The notes under the pieces are model-generated. The model was given only the letters and a program-made list of their open reading frames with translations. It did not search any database and was not told the DNA's origin. Shown here piece by piece: positions 1 to 9,993 of a stretch of 25,953 nt of DNA; position 1 is the stretch's first letter; every line of letters begins with the position of its first letter. The stretch spans positions 1 to 25,953 of the forward strand of contig JARGXX010000052.1 in assembly GCA_030374765.1 (NCBI GenBank), written 5' to 3'. This stretch comes from Agarophyton chilense (Eukaryota; Rhodophyta; Florideophyceae; Gracilariales; Gracilariaceae). Both the position numbers and the translations under genes were made by a program.

Positions 1-891
1 AACTGAAATTTCATGGAATTCTTGTCAGCAGTACGATGACGGTACTATCACTGTAGATGGTGAGGAAAAGTTGCTAAGCTACAAAAAGTATAAGGTCAGC
101 AGACCAAGACGCAAAAATTTTGAAAAGCTTCTCAATAGGATTTAGGCATCTGCCTCTCACTCAATCATCTGTTAGATTGGGTGGTTAGGGATTTCTGCTT
201 CGCCATTTTGTGCTTATGCTTCTTTTTCGCTTCAGCAAAAAATCTTATGCCACTAGTGAGAGACATTTTGTCAAAAAACAAGGTGATGGAAAACCTCAAT
301 AGACGTGGACCATTGATTAGGTGCCGTAAGATTTCAGATGACAAGTAGTATGAAATTTCACTGGTTGTGTTCTCTGATGCCAGTAAAAGTATTAATAATG
401 GACAACCTGGACTCTTGCTAAGTGTACTGTTTGGGAGCTTGTCTATCCATCAAGTTTTCCACACACTCAGCCGGTCCTGTCATAACTCTAAACACCCAGT
501 TAAGTCCGTCGGATCTGCTGAAACCCTTGCTACAGGCTAAAATATAGACGAAGAGAAGGTTTTCACCAAAGAAATGAAAATTCTTTGTGGTATCAAGAAG
601 GATTTTTGGATTGTAGTAGAATTCGAAGATATATACATAACGCTTTCTACATGCAGGAATACGACTGATCGATCCAGTCGTGGAGGTGTCAAAATCATCC
701 GAAAAGACTTCAAAACCGAGGAAATTTCCCCCATGATATGGATTCCGGACAGGTGTAACTATACTGATCCTTCCACTAGGGCAGACCGTCCTATGACTGA
801 ATCAATCCAGCTCGTGCTGCACACCGGTAAGATTTCCGTTGAATTTGATTGCTTGTTTCAAATCATTCGAACAAGTGGACAGGATAAATAA
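1..891 (+). pseudogene. Copia-type pol remnant: RT tail and RNase H
   Basis: Decayed 3' end of a Ty1/copia-type polyprotein; the 5' part lies outside the window. From base 2 one frame reads the tail of the reverse transcriptase (around YDDGTITVDG, then IGWLGISASPFCAYAS near 176-225). The frame then shifts by one near 235 and runs to the TAA at 889-891. RNase H signatures are clear: VFSDASKS (370-393) supplies the first acidic residue, SVGSAETLA (about 508-534) the second, then LSTCRNTTDRS and a C-terminal block resembling the family's WIPG-N-TDP pattern. In-frame stops at 143, 173, 346 and 538 plus the frameshift make it dead. The motif set matches the element at 18263-22250 and not the one at 1374-6121. 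No LTR was identified downstream. The family call is solid; the exact lineage is inferred. Confidence 0.85.
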
Positions 892-1373
892 GTTACGAAA
901 AGAGGTGAGTGTGGAGGCCGTGTCTTCCTGCATGAGGCGGACAATATGCATGAGATTTCTTGCCGTGTTACCTGAGACATAGTATCGTGTATGTACTTTG
1001 TGCTGAATTGGATCATCGGACAGGTAGGCTGTTGCATGAGTTGTAATCTATAGTTCTACGACAGGTTTAGCATATGTAATCCGTAGTTCTGTGAATGTTG
1101 GGAGCTCTAGAGGTCGAGGGTCCCAAAAAGTCTTACTGACGCGTATTAAACTGTTTTGATCTTGTTTGCTGTTGTGTTGATTCGGCGACCGGTGTCCAGA
1201 TGTCAAAGATGAGCGTAGAGATGTTAAACAATGTTGATGAAAAATAAAGGTAGTTTTCTTGGTTGTGAACGTGATGGGGGAAATGTAAAAGTTGGGAAGA
1301 CAATTCTCCTTATATAGACTATATAAAATATATCATAGCAGAGAACCAGAAATTTACTGTTTCAGTGCTTGAC
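892..1373. other. No recognised gene; possible 3' flank of the Copia remnant
   Basis: Nothing coding is recognisable here. The stretch may contain the untranslated end or LTR of the preceding Copia remnant, but no second copy exists in the window to prove it. An AT-rich TATA-like run (about 1312-1333) lies just before the next Copia element. Confidence 0.4.
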
Positions 1374-1471
1374 TGCACACATACGACACACACATACAAC
1401 ACTGCACTAGACATTGTCCCGACCGGCGTCGCACCCGAGAGTAAAGAGAACGACCACCGTTGTCCGTCACA
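1374..1471 (+). repeat. 5' LTR of the first Copia element
   Basis: Begins TGCACACATACGAC and ends CCGTCACA. It is nearly identical to 6024-6121 and carries a shared GACCGGCGTCGCACCCGAGA block. At 98 bp it is short for a Copia LTR. Weak similarity continues about 15-20 bp further upstream in both copies, so the true 5' edge may lie a little earlier. Confidence 0.85.
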
Positions 1472-1505
1472 GATTATGGAACCCTCGATACGCTGACTCC
1501 ACTCC
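1472..1505 (+). other. Candidate primer-binding site, half-tRNA-Met type
   Basis: Directly after the LTR the sequence starts GATTATGG and ends CCACTCC. Its reverse complement looks like the 5' half of a methionine tRNA broken in the anticodon loop: it starts GAGTGG, has an AGCG in the D-arm position and ends in CCATAAT around a CAT anticodon. Drosophila copia is known to prime with a 5' half of initiator tRNA-Met cleaved in the anticodon loop. The match is partial and the tRNA of this organism is unknown. Confidence 0.4.
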
Positions 1506-1802
1506 AATTTCTTCTCTTCTCGTCATCACACCCTTTCTTCTCTCGATCTTCCTCCTTTACTTAACACGTCCTGCGACTATTTACCGTCACCACGCACTTT
1601 TCTCCATTCCCCAAATCAGCACGGCGCCACACAACAGTCTTTTAAAACGGAATCCTCAACCGCTCGATCGAACAGACTCAAACGCCGTGAGCTTCTCAAA
1701 GCAAACAACGGTCATATACTTGAACTCTACAAAAACGCTCTGATCACCGATAGTGACAGACACATCCCTACAGATCGCATAACAAAATTTCATAACTCAG
1801 CC

Positions 1803-3149
1803 ATGGAAACAAAACATCATGTCCCCAAACTTGACCGCAACAACCCTCTCTACTGTCAAATGGCGCTAGAATCAACTGCAGCAACTATTGATGCCGCTGA
1901 TAACATCCGCCAAAATCCAGTCCCTCCCGTTGACCCTGCACAGTTAGAGACACACAACAAAAGAAAGCACATACTAAGGGCACCCATCCTATCAACCGTT
2001 CCACCAGACATCCTAAACCTCCTGAGCATAGGAAGTGACCCCACCCCAAAAAACCTAGTCAAAGCAATAATACAACATCTGCAAACAAAAACTGCCGCAG
2101 ATCAGAAGTACTTGAAATCGGAGGCAGAATCTCTGCAACTTACTCCGGACATTTCTATGGATGACTACGTATCCAATCACAACTCTATAAGAGCCCGAAT
2201 GATCGCCTCAAAGTTTCCCAACATCACGGACGAAACCACTACCATGGAATTACTCATAGACAGTCTCCGGTACAACCCCAGCATTGTTGACGTCGGACGA
2301 CAACACCTTGCTATCAACCCCCCAACCGTGAAAGATCTCCTGCATCATTTCCACCTCCTCAGGTCGTATAGCACGCCAGTATCGCCCCCCCTGTCATCTA
2401 CACTTTACACACCCGTGCAATTTCCCCAACAACCCCGAGCTGCACCTCAACAATACTAACAGCCCCGAATGCCTCCACGTTGCCAACCACCTCAGCCAGC
2501 ATTCTGTCCCTGTACATTCCACCAACATTTCATGCGAGTACCGCCTAACCACACTGATGAACAGTGCAGGGATACATGCCATCCAAAATTCAACCAGCCA
2601 GGACAACCTCTCAAGAACGAAGCCCTGTCACGTGCCCCGCAAGCCAACCAAGTCGTAGCGATGCCACACCCCGTCCAAGGCCCCTACATCCACCCGAACC
2701 TGAACCCGTTCCCCCCCGCTCTGCCTCCAAACTGGGCATACGCGGCTTACCTAGCCAACCCTGCACCGCACGCACTGGACCTTCAACCAATCCAACGTAA
2801 CGACGAACAGAATGATATCGAAGGTATGTTCGCATTAGACTCCGCCGCCCACCTCACACACATCCACACCCCCCCTCAATAATTATCACCAATATCAAAC
2901 GTTTCCACACGCACCGCCGCTAACCACTTACCCCCATGCACCCATGCTGGTCCAATTCAGATCCGCCTGAGCAAAAAACATGACCCACTGCAAGTCACGT
3001 GCGTTGCAACCAATGCGCCCCATACCAACCTTCTCTCCGTTCATGACACCGCACGGAAGTACGGCGCAGTGGTGTTCACTCCACGCCAAGGTTTTATCCA
3101 AAACTTACACAAACCACAGTTGCCCCTCATAGGCGCCACCATTTCATAG
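1803..3149 (+). pseudogene. Copia gag and aspartic protease (broken)
   Basis: Structural Gag followed by the retropepsin-like protease that matures the polyprotein, all in one frame from ATG 1803. Residues 1-200 form the helical Copia Gag core (TMELLIDSLRYNPSIVDVGRQ, about 2241-2303, quoted here only as a landmark region). After an in-frame TAA at 2457 comes a Cys/His cluster (CPCTFH...NHTDEQC, about 2506-2570) at the position of the zinc knuckle. The protease active site is FALDSAAH (about 2829-2852), where families usually have Asp-Ser-Gly; here Ala follows Ser. Protease sequence (NLLSVHDTARKYG, about 3028-3066) continues past a TAA at 2880 to a TAG at 3147. The ATG was chosen as the first Met before recognisable Gag; an upstream start is possible. 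Confidence 0.8.
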
Positions 3150-4290
3150 AACAACCACTCCTATACTCTGCATACCATTAAATCCCCCAATGCCTCTGGC
3201 GCCCGAACAATCACACGGCGCAAGCGCCCCACACAACCCAAAACCATACCATATTCCGGCCCCAAAAACCCGCTCATATTACTCCAAACCCCAGCGTTGC
3301 CATCCAAGAAACACCCAAGACCAACTACCACCCCGCGTCTGAACCAAATACCACCAACATATCCCGCTCCCGACCTCAATCCAACAGCACATTCATATTA
3401 CCACTGGCACGTCACACTCAACCACATGAGCCTCAACAAGATCCATCGTATGGCCAATTCGAAAACGGTCCCCCTACTACCCACAACCTTCCGAAATACG
3501 CCCCCTCCTATTACGTGCTCCACCTGCCCAACTGGGAAACAGAAACCCCTTGTACACAAAACCCAACACCACAACTACACAGTAGGTTTATACATAAGCA
3601 GCGATACATGTGGCCCCTTTAAACCACGCTCCCGCCACGGAAACCCACACTACGTAAGCTACCTGGACACCGCAAGTAAATTCCTCATCATATTCTTCAT
3701 ACCAGAGCGCAGCTACGTCAAACAAACAACCCCCTATAGCCATCGCCTACATCAGTGCTCAACAGGGCCAACTACCATCCATCTACCGCTCGGACAACGC
3801 CAGAGAATTTCAGAGCAACGAAATGAACGCATTGTACAACCAACACGGCATACAATACAGCTCCACCACTCCCCACAAACCACAAGAGAATTCGCTCTCT
3901 GAAAGAGTAAACCAAACCATCGTGACAGCAACCCGAGCAGAACTCCACCACTCCCAACTCAACGAGACATTCTGGGAGGATGCCATGAAAGATGTGGTCT
4001 ATAAATACAACATTACCCTCCATGACGCCACAGGAAAGACACCTTTCCAAATCTGGCACAAAAGCACACCCAAAATCACACGCATGTTTTCATTTGGACA
4101 ATTCGGCACCACACCCAACTACCATCAACAGAAAACCAAATTTGAAGCCCGCACAGATCCTGCTCGTTTCATGTACAACATCTCACAGACCCGTATATTG
4201 GCTATCAACCTCCACACCAACCAATATACGCACCTCCGCTCTATCGACTTCCGCCCCTACTTCCACCATCTCGACGCCCTTTACCACCGG
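3150..4290 (+). pseudogene. Copia integrase (frameshifted)
   Basis: Integrase that would insert the cDNA. The frame of gag continues through the pre-integrase zinc module: WHVTLNH (about 3402-3422) supplies His residues and CSTCPTGKQ (about 3516-3542) the CxxC pair. The core begins with SSDTCGPF, first catalytic Asp at 3603-3605. Reading then slips to the next frame in a C-rich run near 3731. The second Asp is in YRSDNAREF (3793-3795) and the Glu in SERVNQ (3901-3903), 35 residues apart as in D,D35E integrases. All three catalytic acids are therefore present although the frame is broken between the first and second. The C-terminal part (FWEDAMKDVVYKYN, TPFQIWHKSTP) follows normally. Confidence 0.88.
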
Positions 4291-4409
4291 CCACAAGGGA
4301 ATAAACAGGCCTTCATGTCAGTATCACCCATCCCGCAACCGATTCCTCTTACCATCACACCCAACACGCCACCTCCCCAAACCACCGACCAAGCCAAGCG
4401 ATACACCGA

Positions 4410-5470
4410 CGCAAACCACTGGGCTGCAGCGCATGATGGCGAACTAGAAACATTAGAAAAACACGAAACAACTGAATGGATTCCAAACCTTGAACTACCA
4501 CCACAAACCAAGACCATTCCACTGAAAATGAACTACCGCTACAAACGATTGGATGATGGCTATACAACAAGACACAAAGCAAGATGCAACGTGCAAGGCG
4601 ACCGCATGCTCCCACATGTACACTTTGATCCAGACCGCGTCATAACTTACACCGCTGAATGCCCCTCAACCAGATCCATTATGTGTCTAGCTGCCGCTTT
4701 CCATCTTTAACCAGAACAGTTTGACCTATCATCTGCATTCCTCCACGAACGATATGAACACTCCACACCTGTATTCGTGCGACAAATCCCTCGCTTCGAC
4801 GGTTCCTACAAACACAAGGGCCGAGCTGGGATACTCAAAGGAAACCTGTGCGGTATCCCTCCTGCCTCCCACATATACTTCGAGGCATTAGCATCATTCC
4901 TGAAAAGCAAAGGCTACATTCAAACTAACAGCGATAACTGCCTCTTCCTCCGCCTCACATCGGACGGCTCCATCATAATAAGCGTGACCATTGATGACTT
5001 CTTAGCGGCTGCTCCACTCAAGTCCATGATAGATGATCTCTACGACACTCTCCGGTCCAGATACAAGATACGACGACTAGGCCCACCAAGACTCTTTCTC
5101 AATTGGCGCATTGAAAGATTCCCGAACTGTGCCATCCACATCTCCTAACCTCATACCATCCGTGCAATCCTCGAAAAACACAACCTTCTCCACTGTAGTC
5201 CCAAGCCAACCCCATAAATCGAACCAAACCCCAAAAATCCACCCAACCAATCTGCAGCACTGCCACCGGAGAAAGAATTCGCATACCGCCAAAGAATTGG
5301 AGAGCTTCGCTATGTAGCTGATTCCACAAGACAGGACATAGCCCACATTATAAGCCGCCTGGCTACGAACATGAAAGCTCCAACACAAAAGAATTGAGAA
5401 CAACTCCGCTACTCTCTAAAATACCTCAAAGGCACAATAAGCCACGTAATTCTCTACAAGCAGGCCGCCC
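4410..5470 (+). pseudogene. Copia reverse transcriptase with in-frame stops
   Basis: RNA-dependent DNA polymerase of the element. It starts around HWAAAHDGELETLEKHETTEW (about 4419-4481), the conserved Copia RT entry, then IPLKMNYRYKR and the DLSSAFLH block (about 4729-4752), which holds a metal-binding Asp. The catalytic box reads VTIDDFL with Asp codons at 4993-4998; Ile-Asp-Asp replaces the usual Val-Asp-Asp. The thumb/connection (RYVADSTRQDIAH, LKYLKGTISHV) follows in the same frame. In-frame stops lie at 4708, 5146, 5215 and 5395. The 5146-5250 stretch is poorly conserved. Confidence 0.88.
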
Positions 5471-5975
5471 CTTTCACTCTAGTATCATACGCAGACGCGG
5501 TTTCGCAAATGCGTCAGATCGGAAGTCATACTCTGGGATAGTACACCTTTTAAAAAAAAGCCCAGTAATGTGGCAATCGACAAAGCAGAAGACGATCGCT
5601 CTATCGATATGCGAAGCAGAGTATCATGCGGCGTCAGCGGCCTCTCAGGAAACAATGTGGCTGCGCCGACTGCTGTGTTACATCGGCTACTCCCAGAAGT
5701 ACGCGACTCTACTACACATGGACAATAATGCCCCAATCTTGGTAGCATACCAAACGGCCCCCACCAAGCACCGGAAGTATTGCCACCTCCGCAGACATTA
5801 CCTCCATGACCTCATCAAAAGCAAGCGCATCCTTATCCAGCACACCCCCACCATATCCATGCTCGCAGACATTCTGACGAAAGCGCTCAAGAAACAGACG
5901 TTCACTCGACTTCGAAACGCCCTCAACATCGTGCCGCCACCCCCAAACTACCATCATCGTGCAGGGAAATGCTAG
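5471..5975 (+). pseudogene. Copia RNase H
   Basis: RNase H that removes the RNA template. The first acidic residue is in SYADA (Asp 5494-5496), still in the RT frame. The frame then changes between about 5497 and 5510, after which SDRKSYSGIVHLLKKSPVMW and STKQKTIALSICEAEY (Glu near 5613) follow in textbook order, with MDNNAP (Asp near 5721) and MLADILTKAL at the C-terminus. It ends with TAG at 5973-5975, about 50 bp before the 3' LTR. Length and motif order are normal for Copia. Apart from the frame jump this is the best preserved part of the element. Confidence 0.92.
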
Positions 5976-6023
5976 ACTGCACAAACAACCCACGCTGATG
6001 GCAGTTTTTCAGCGCAGCTAGAC

Positions 6024-6121
6024 TGCACACACACGACACACACGTGCAACACTGCACTAGACATAGTCTCGACCGGCGTCGCACCCGAGAGTAAAGAGAA
6101 CGACCACCCTTGTCCGTCACA
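6024..6121 (+). repeat. 3' LTR of the first Copia element
   Basis: Direct repeat of 1374-1471 with only a handful of differences. The sequence just upstream carries an extra copy of GCTAGACTGCACA at about 5971-5983, also found at the LTR edge (6017-6029), so a local duplication lies at the internal/LTR junction. Confidence 0.85.
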
Positions 6122-7979
6122 GTCAGGAAGTATATGTAGGTGTACCTGATTGGTCACATACAATTTCCAACAACGCATTAGGCTGGCACATTAGTAAATC
6201 CCTGCTATTTCTATATGGATATATTTACAGCAAGGCGCCAGCCTAACCGTAGCGATGAAGGTTCCATAACATTTGCAAACCGTAATTTTCATAGTTACTG
6301 TGGCATGCTTTGCGTGAGGTCTATGAGCCGTCAGTCTGAAGCGCTTTATGAGTGCCGTTTGCGCCTAACTCAAGAATATCTCCTACTTATGTCGCTAGGA
6401 AAGGCCTGCGATTGTGCGCAAGATTTTGTTACAGCTGTGTGGCGCATTTTTCATCTACGAAATTGTTTTCCTCCCCCCCATTTTCAAATCGCTAAAAGCC
6501 AGTAGACAGAATTCCGTCATTGTGGCGGGAAAAGGCCCAGTTATCTCAACCTCGTAGAAATGAGAGCAGCAGACTCGGTGGCTGCTTAAAGAGTGCTTTG
6601 GTTCGCACAAACTGCAGTTCGTTGCAGCATATTTCGCAGTCGCTCCGACACAACATCGCTGCCGACAGCGGACAGCTTGGATTCGGATCACCGTCCAGTC
6701 TGATGGCACACAGGACTGACAGGAGCTGGGCGAAAACCGTGCTCGACGTCAAGGGCTCTATTTGTTACACATGCAACGATATTTTTTTCATGTTCCTTGA
6801 TCACTCTTCGCGACCGGTCATGTTTACGTTGTCTTTGAAATTGATCGGACAGACCAGTTCATTCAGATCTTCGAATCATCGTCACACCGCTTTTAATACA
6901 ATCAGTACGCGCACACCGCCGATTCTCTTATCGCTAGGAAGCAATGTTCTCGGAATAGGCACTCTTCCATACAAGAAACTTCATACTTTTTTTGAGTGAT
7001 TGGCTGGAAGGATGCACAATGTCTGCACAGCGTTAAAGAACGTGACTGATTCACTGGGAGTAGACTGCTCGGGACGGCTCTACGTTCCAAAACGTGAACC
7101 GAGTGCAATACGGATGGGACCCTTGATACAGATGTGAGAGTTCTGGGGAATGAAAATACCACCAATGCCGCCGTTTGAGTATTGACTTATTATTCAAACT
7201 GTGGCTTTCGTCTTCTGCATCAAGTGCGCACAAGTTCCTTTCTCCACACGGTGGCGACACCGTAAGCTCCAGCAGCACCCACGCGCAGCATGAAGGGCCA
7301 GATTGTATACTGAAGCTTGTGCCCCAAAAAAGTCTGAATTGTGCCCAGAATCTCTGTACTAATATGAATTGCAAACTGCATTAGCTGCTATGGTTGCGTA
7401 GCAGCTTATCATAAGTAGATATTTATTTTGCACTAAGTTTTCGTGGCAACAGAAATTTTAAGAGTAGAAGAGTTGTTCGTTGTTGAAAGGTACTTGTAAG
7501 AAAGCTTCAATAAATGGTTGAATATAGACCCGAGATTAAGACTAACAACCAAAATGCAGTGTAATAAGACATCTTAAGCTCTGAAATGCCGAGAGGCTCC
7601 CGCGGTAACATTTGTCCAGCACGGATTCTTGTTTCGTCGCTTCATTCTTGCACGCTCAACGCCGTGCTCTTTTGTTTCCCAACCCAAGGCCGACTGTTTC
7701 TACTTTTATGCTGTGCCCTTACGCTGAGGCTCATGCCAAGAATCAGCAATGCGCTTCAGTGCGCGATCATCATTGACATGGTGTATTCAAAAGTCTTCTG
7801 TTTCTTTCACTGCACTCTGATAGAACTTGGCTTGGTCTTCATGCATCACACAATGATACAAGGCCTTTGTGCAAGGATGCGGTTGTAAGTTGAGCTTCGG
7901 ACATGTTGTTGAAGTTCATACGTGTGCAGTGTGGGGAGCGATCTCAACACAAGAAATAGTCGGCACAAAGGGTCTGCCT

Positions 7980-7999
7980 GGAGCTCTCGGAAGAGCTCC
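7980..7999. repeat. Perfect 8-bp hairpin with 4-base loop
   Basis: GGAGCTCT, loop CGGA, then AGAGCTCC. The arms are perfectly complementary. It contains two SacI-like GAGCTC palindromes and is isolated, so its role is unknown. Confidence 0.6.
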
Positions 8000-8055
8000 G
8001 AGGATAACGTGCCGGATTTATATAGGGATACTATGCGACCTTCCGGACACTTAAG

Positions 8056-8088
8056 GTGACGTACTGGTTATGTCAATCTGTACGTCAC
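8056..8088. promoter_or_regulatory. Inverted pair of TGACGT (CRE-like) motifs
   Basis: GTGACGTAC (8056-8064) and its exact reverse complement GTACGTCAC (8080-8088) are separated by 15 bp. Each arm holds the TGACGT core bound by bZIP/CREB-type factors in many eukaryotes. A TATA-like stretch lies about 35 bp to the left. Regulatory function is inferred only. Confidence 0.35.
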
Positions 8089-8365
8089 TGATGGATGTTG
8101 TACGTGTTTCACAGCGGTACAGCGTATCGCTGGTGCCTGTGGCATAGATAGACATGGGCATTGCGATATTGTTTAAAATTGTACAGGTACTCAACTCAAT
8201 TCTTCAAAACGTACCAGATCGGGGCACTCTGTAGTGCAGTGGAGAGAAGAGAATAGCTTCAGTAGCGTTACTGCGTCGGGGTGAGCACCAGTGGGCTGGG
8301 TGCTGGTTCTAAACGGTTGGATGAAATGCTAATACATTGTAGTGGTTGGCAGATAATGCGATGCT

Positions 8366-8990
8366 AGGCTACTATCTTGCATCGTGAGCGCTTGCACAGG
8401 AATGCGGCGGCTGCTCCAACAGGAAGACAGCGTTGGGCATGAGCACAGGATTTGTCAAGTCGAATGTGAATGTCGGCTCCGAAACGAATTTGGACCACAG
8501 CTATTGCTTTTTTGTCGCTCTTGAGACCGTTACCATCAAAGCTCGGCCGGGGTATTCACGTGCTAGATGAAGATGATGCCACTGCAAGCTGGGCGCGAGG
8601 TACATGGGCCTTTTATTTGAAGGATTTCTGGTGCCCTCTGGGCGCGTCATTCCGTGTCCTGAGAGAGAAAATATTCGAACAACAACGGCCTGCAGATGCA
8701 GGGGTTGCCGCTTCAATTGTTCACCTTCAAGTGGGGTGGGTAAGGTGAACAATTCTGTTGCCGGCCTGGACTCCCGCCATTCTGACAGAGTTTCGAACCA
8801 CTCAACATGCGTCCGCCACTCGGAGCAAAATCTTTCCAAGAAATAATTGCCATTCACAACGTAACAAAAATATAGCAACGCTACTATGTTTAGGACAGCT
8901 CGCTTCTTCTTTGTTATCGTGTGGTGTGGACTACATCACCCTTTCCTGTGATTTCGTGACCGAGGTTTCTTTCTCCGTCTTTTGAGGACA
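8366..8990 (+). repeat. Left arm of the long inverted repeat
   Basis: Matches the reverse complement of 12878-13499 along its whole length. The central part (about 8465-8760) is nearly identical, with uninterrupted runs of about 40 bases. The outer and inner thirds are more diverged with small indels. Similarity ends at about 8990, where the left side continues CATGATCCGG and the other arm differs. Confidence 0.88.
8470..8748 (+). CDS. Short hypothetical ORF in the left arm
   Basis: A 92-residue frame from ATG 8470, of unknown family, with an acidic patch (DEDDATASWARGTWAFYL) and a hydrophobic C-terminal stretch. The same frame exists in the right arm on the minus strand. In the well-aligned part I count about eight substitutions between arms; five fall at third codon positions and are silent, while the overlapping antisense frame would change an amino acid at most of them. 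This hints that the frame was once coding. The right-arm copy has a TAG upstream of the conserved part. Selection on so few differences is not demonstrated. Confidence 0.25.
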   Translation: MSAPKRIWTTAIAFLSLLRPLPSKLGRGIHVLDEDDATASWARGTWAFYLKDFWCPLGASFRVLREKIFEQQRPADAGVAASIVHLQVGWVR

Positions 8991-9156
8991 TGATCCGGTC
9001 TTGCTTCCTGATAGAACGCGAGAAAAGTGTGGAAAAGAAGACAGCTTATAATGCGTGTCTTGTTATTTCGCGTACTAGAGAATTTCTCTCAGTTTACGAT
9101 TGCCAGCGGTATCAAGATAGGTATACTAATTACTCACAAGGCCTTTCGGCATGTGG

Positions 9157-9793
9157 GCTGCACGACCCAAATCGCAGCAACGAAAACAGAAGACTCCCAG
9201 ATGGGTTTCCCCCCCGCTCTCCAACTAAACTACCGCCGCTTGGAAACCCTCAGACGGGCAGTCTTCCACGCTTAGAATCCATCTCCGGCCGCCCGGAAGA
9301 TTCAAGACTTCCATCCGTGTATCAAACCAGCTCTCTCCGAGAACACCCGCTTAGAACATCTCAACCGAGAACTCTCCCAAGTTTGGAATCTTCATTTGGC
9401 CGCCCGGAAGATTCAAGACTTGGATTTGGCCATAAATCCATTTCTTGTGATGTCCAACGGAGTAGAAGTGGGACCTTCCGTCCGGTGTCTCTCAATTTGT
9501 CTCAGGAAGCAAGTTGCGCTTACCCCAACCAAGACTGCATTCCAGTCCCACGGAAATGCCACACAACAGCCACCATGAGGAAAAAGTGTGGCGAAGAGGC
9601 AACGTTCTGGAAGTACTTCAGGAACATAATAGTCTGGAAGAAGGAGCGCCAGAGATTTCACAGGGGTTTTCTTCAGAAAACATTCACCAATATGCAGTTC
9701 CCGTGCCTTGTTCTGCCCCGCAAGCGTTGTATTCCACGCAAGAAGTTTCCAAGCAGTTCTCCTGAGCATAACCTTCAGGCGATAGAACACTGA
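9157..9793 (+). pseudogene. Truncated zinc-finger gene copy
   Basis: Diverged copy of the minus-strand gene at 9994-11130. It shares the start of the homologous block (NRSNENRRLPDGF), two 111-bp repeat units (SLPRLESISGRPEDSRLPS), DVQRSRSGTFRPVSL, and then, in another frame, VWRRGNVLEVLQEHNSLEEGAPEISQGF. The frame changes between about 9500 and 9600 and stops soon after the QEVS block (9763-9793). The C2H2 finger present in the other copy is missing. The open frame entering from 8990 has no counterpart upstream of about 9157 in the other copy, so the original start is lost. Called a pseudogene because of the frame changes and the missing finger. Confidence 0.6.
9228..9449 (+). repeat. Two 111-bp units in the left zinc-finger copy
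   Basis: Units anchored at TACCGCCGCT (9231) and at the related AACACCCGCT (9342), exactly 111 bp or 37 codons apart. They are homologous to the three units on the minus strand at 10680-11014. Confidence 0.7.
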
Positions 9794-9993
9794 TAGAAGC
9801 TTGTAGATAACTTACTCCATTACGGCTAGAGTCGCAAGCTATACTTTCCTCACACCCGTTGGTAAACTGTGACGATTGGGGTGCTCTGCGCATACATGGC
9901 TCAAATTATCCTCCATCTCCGTAAAGTAGATCTTGTACAGCCTAAATTGCAAATGCTCGAAAGCTTAATGAGCAGTTTTCATGTGGGATTCGA

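Larger units (their letters stand above)
1374..6121 (+). mobile_element. Copia-type LTR retrotransposon, full length but inactive
   Basis: A 4748-bp unit bounded by two 98-bp direct repeats that begin TG and end CA (1374-1471 and 6024-6121). Internal order is gag, zinc knuckle, protease, integrase, RT, RNase H, which is diagnostic of Copia (integrase before RT). The polyprotein follows one frame from 1803 to about 3735, a second from about 3731 to 5505, and returns to the first up to 5975. In-frame stops lie at 2457, 2880, 3147, 4708, 5146, 5215 and 5395. The plus strand is markedly A/C-rich and G-poor from about 1480 to 5980, unlike its neighbours. The LTR-flanking bases (TTGAC before, GTCAG after) do not match, so no target-site duplication is visible. 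Confidence 0.9.
6122..8365. other. No recognised gene
   Basis: Only short open frames occur on either strand (longest about 480 bp at 6520-6999), and none shows a family motif. Base composition is balanced and unlike the A/C-rich Copia element on its left. Two compact inverted repeats near the right end are listed separately, along with a TATA-like TTTATATAGG at about 8017-8026. Confidence 0.5.

Noticed and set aside
1803..5975. A reassigned stop codon explaining the in-frame stops
   Set aside because: TAA, TAG and TGA all occur inside conserved genes and are accompanied by frameshifts, so decay or assembly error explains them better.
1369..6126. Target-site duplication around the first Copia
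   Set aside because: The five bases on either side do not match (TTGAC and GTCAG).
6520..6999. 159-codon plus-strand frame as a gene
   Set aside because: Unremarkable composition, no motif, and overlapping minus frames are equally open.
8501..8878. 125-codon antisense frame in the left arm
   Set aside because: Differences between the two arms change its residues at most sites, while the sense frame has mostly silent ones.
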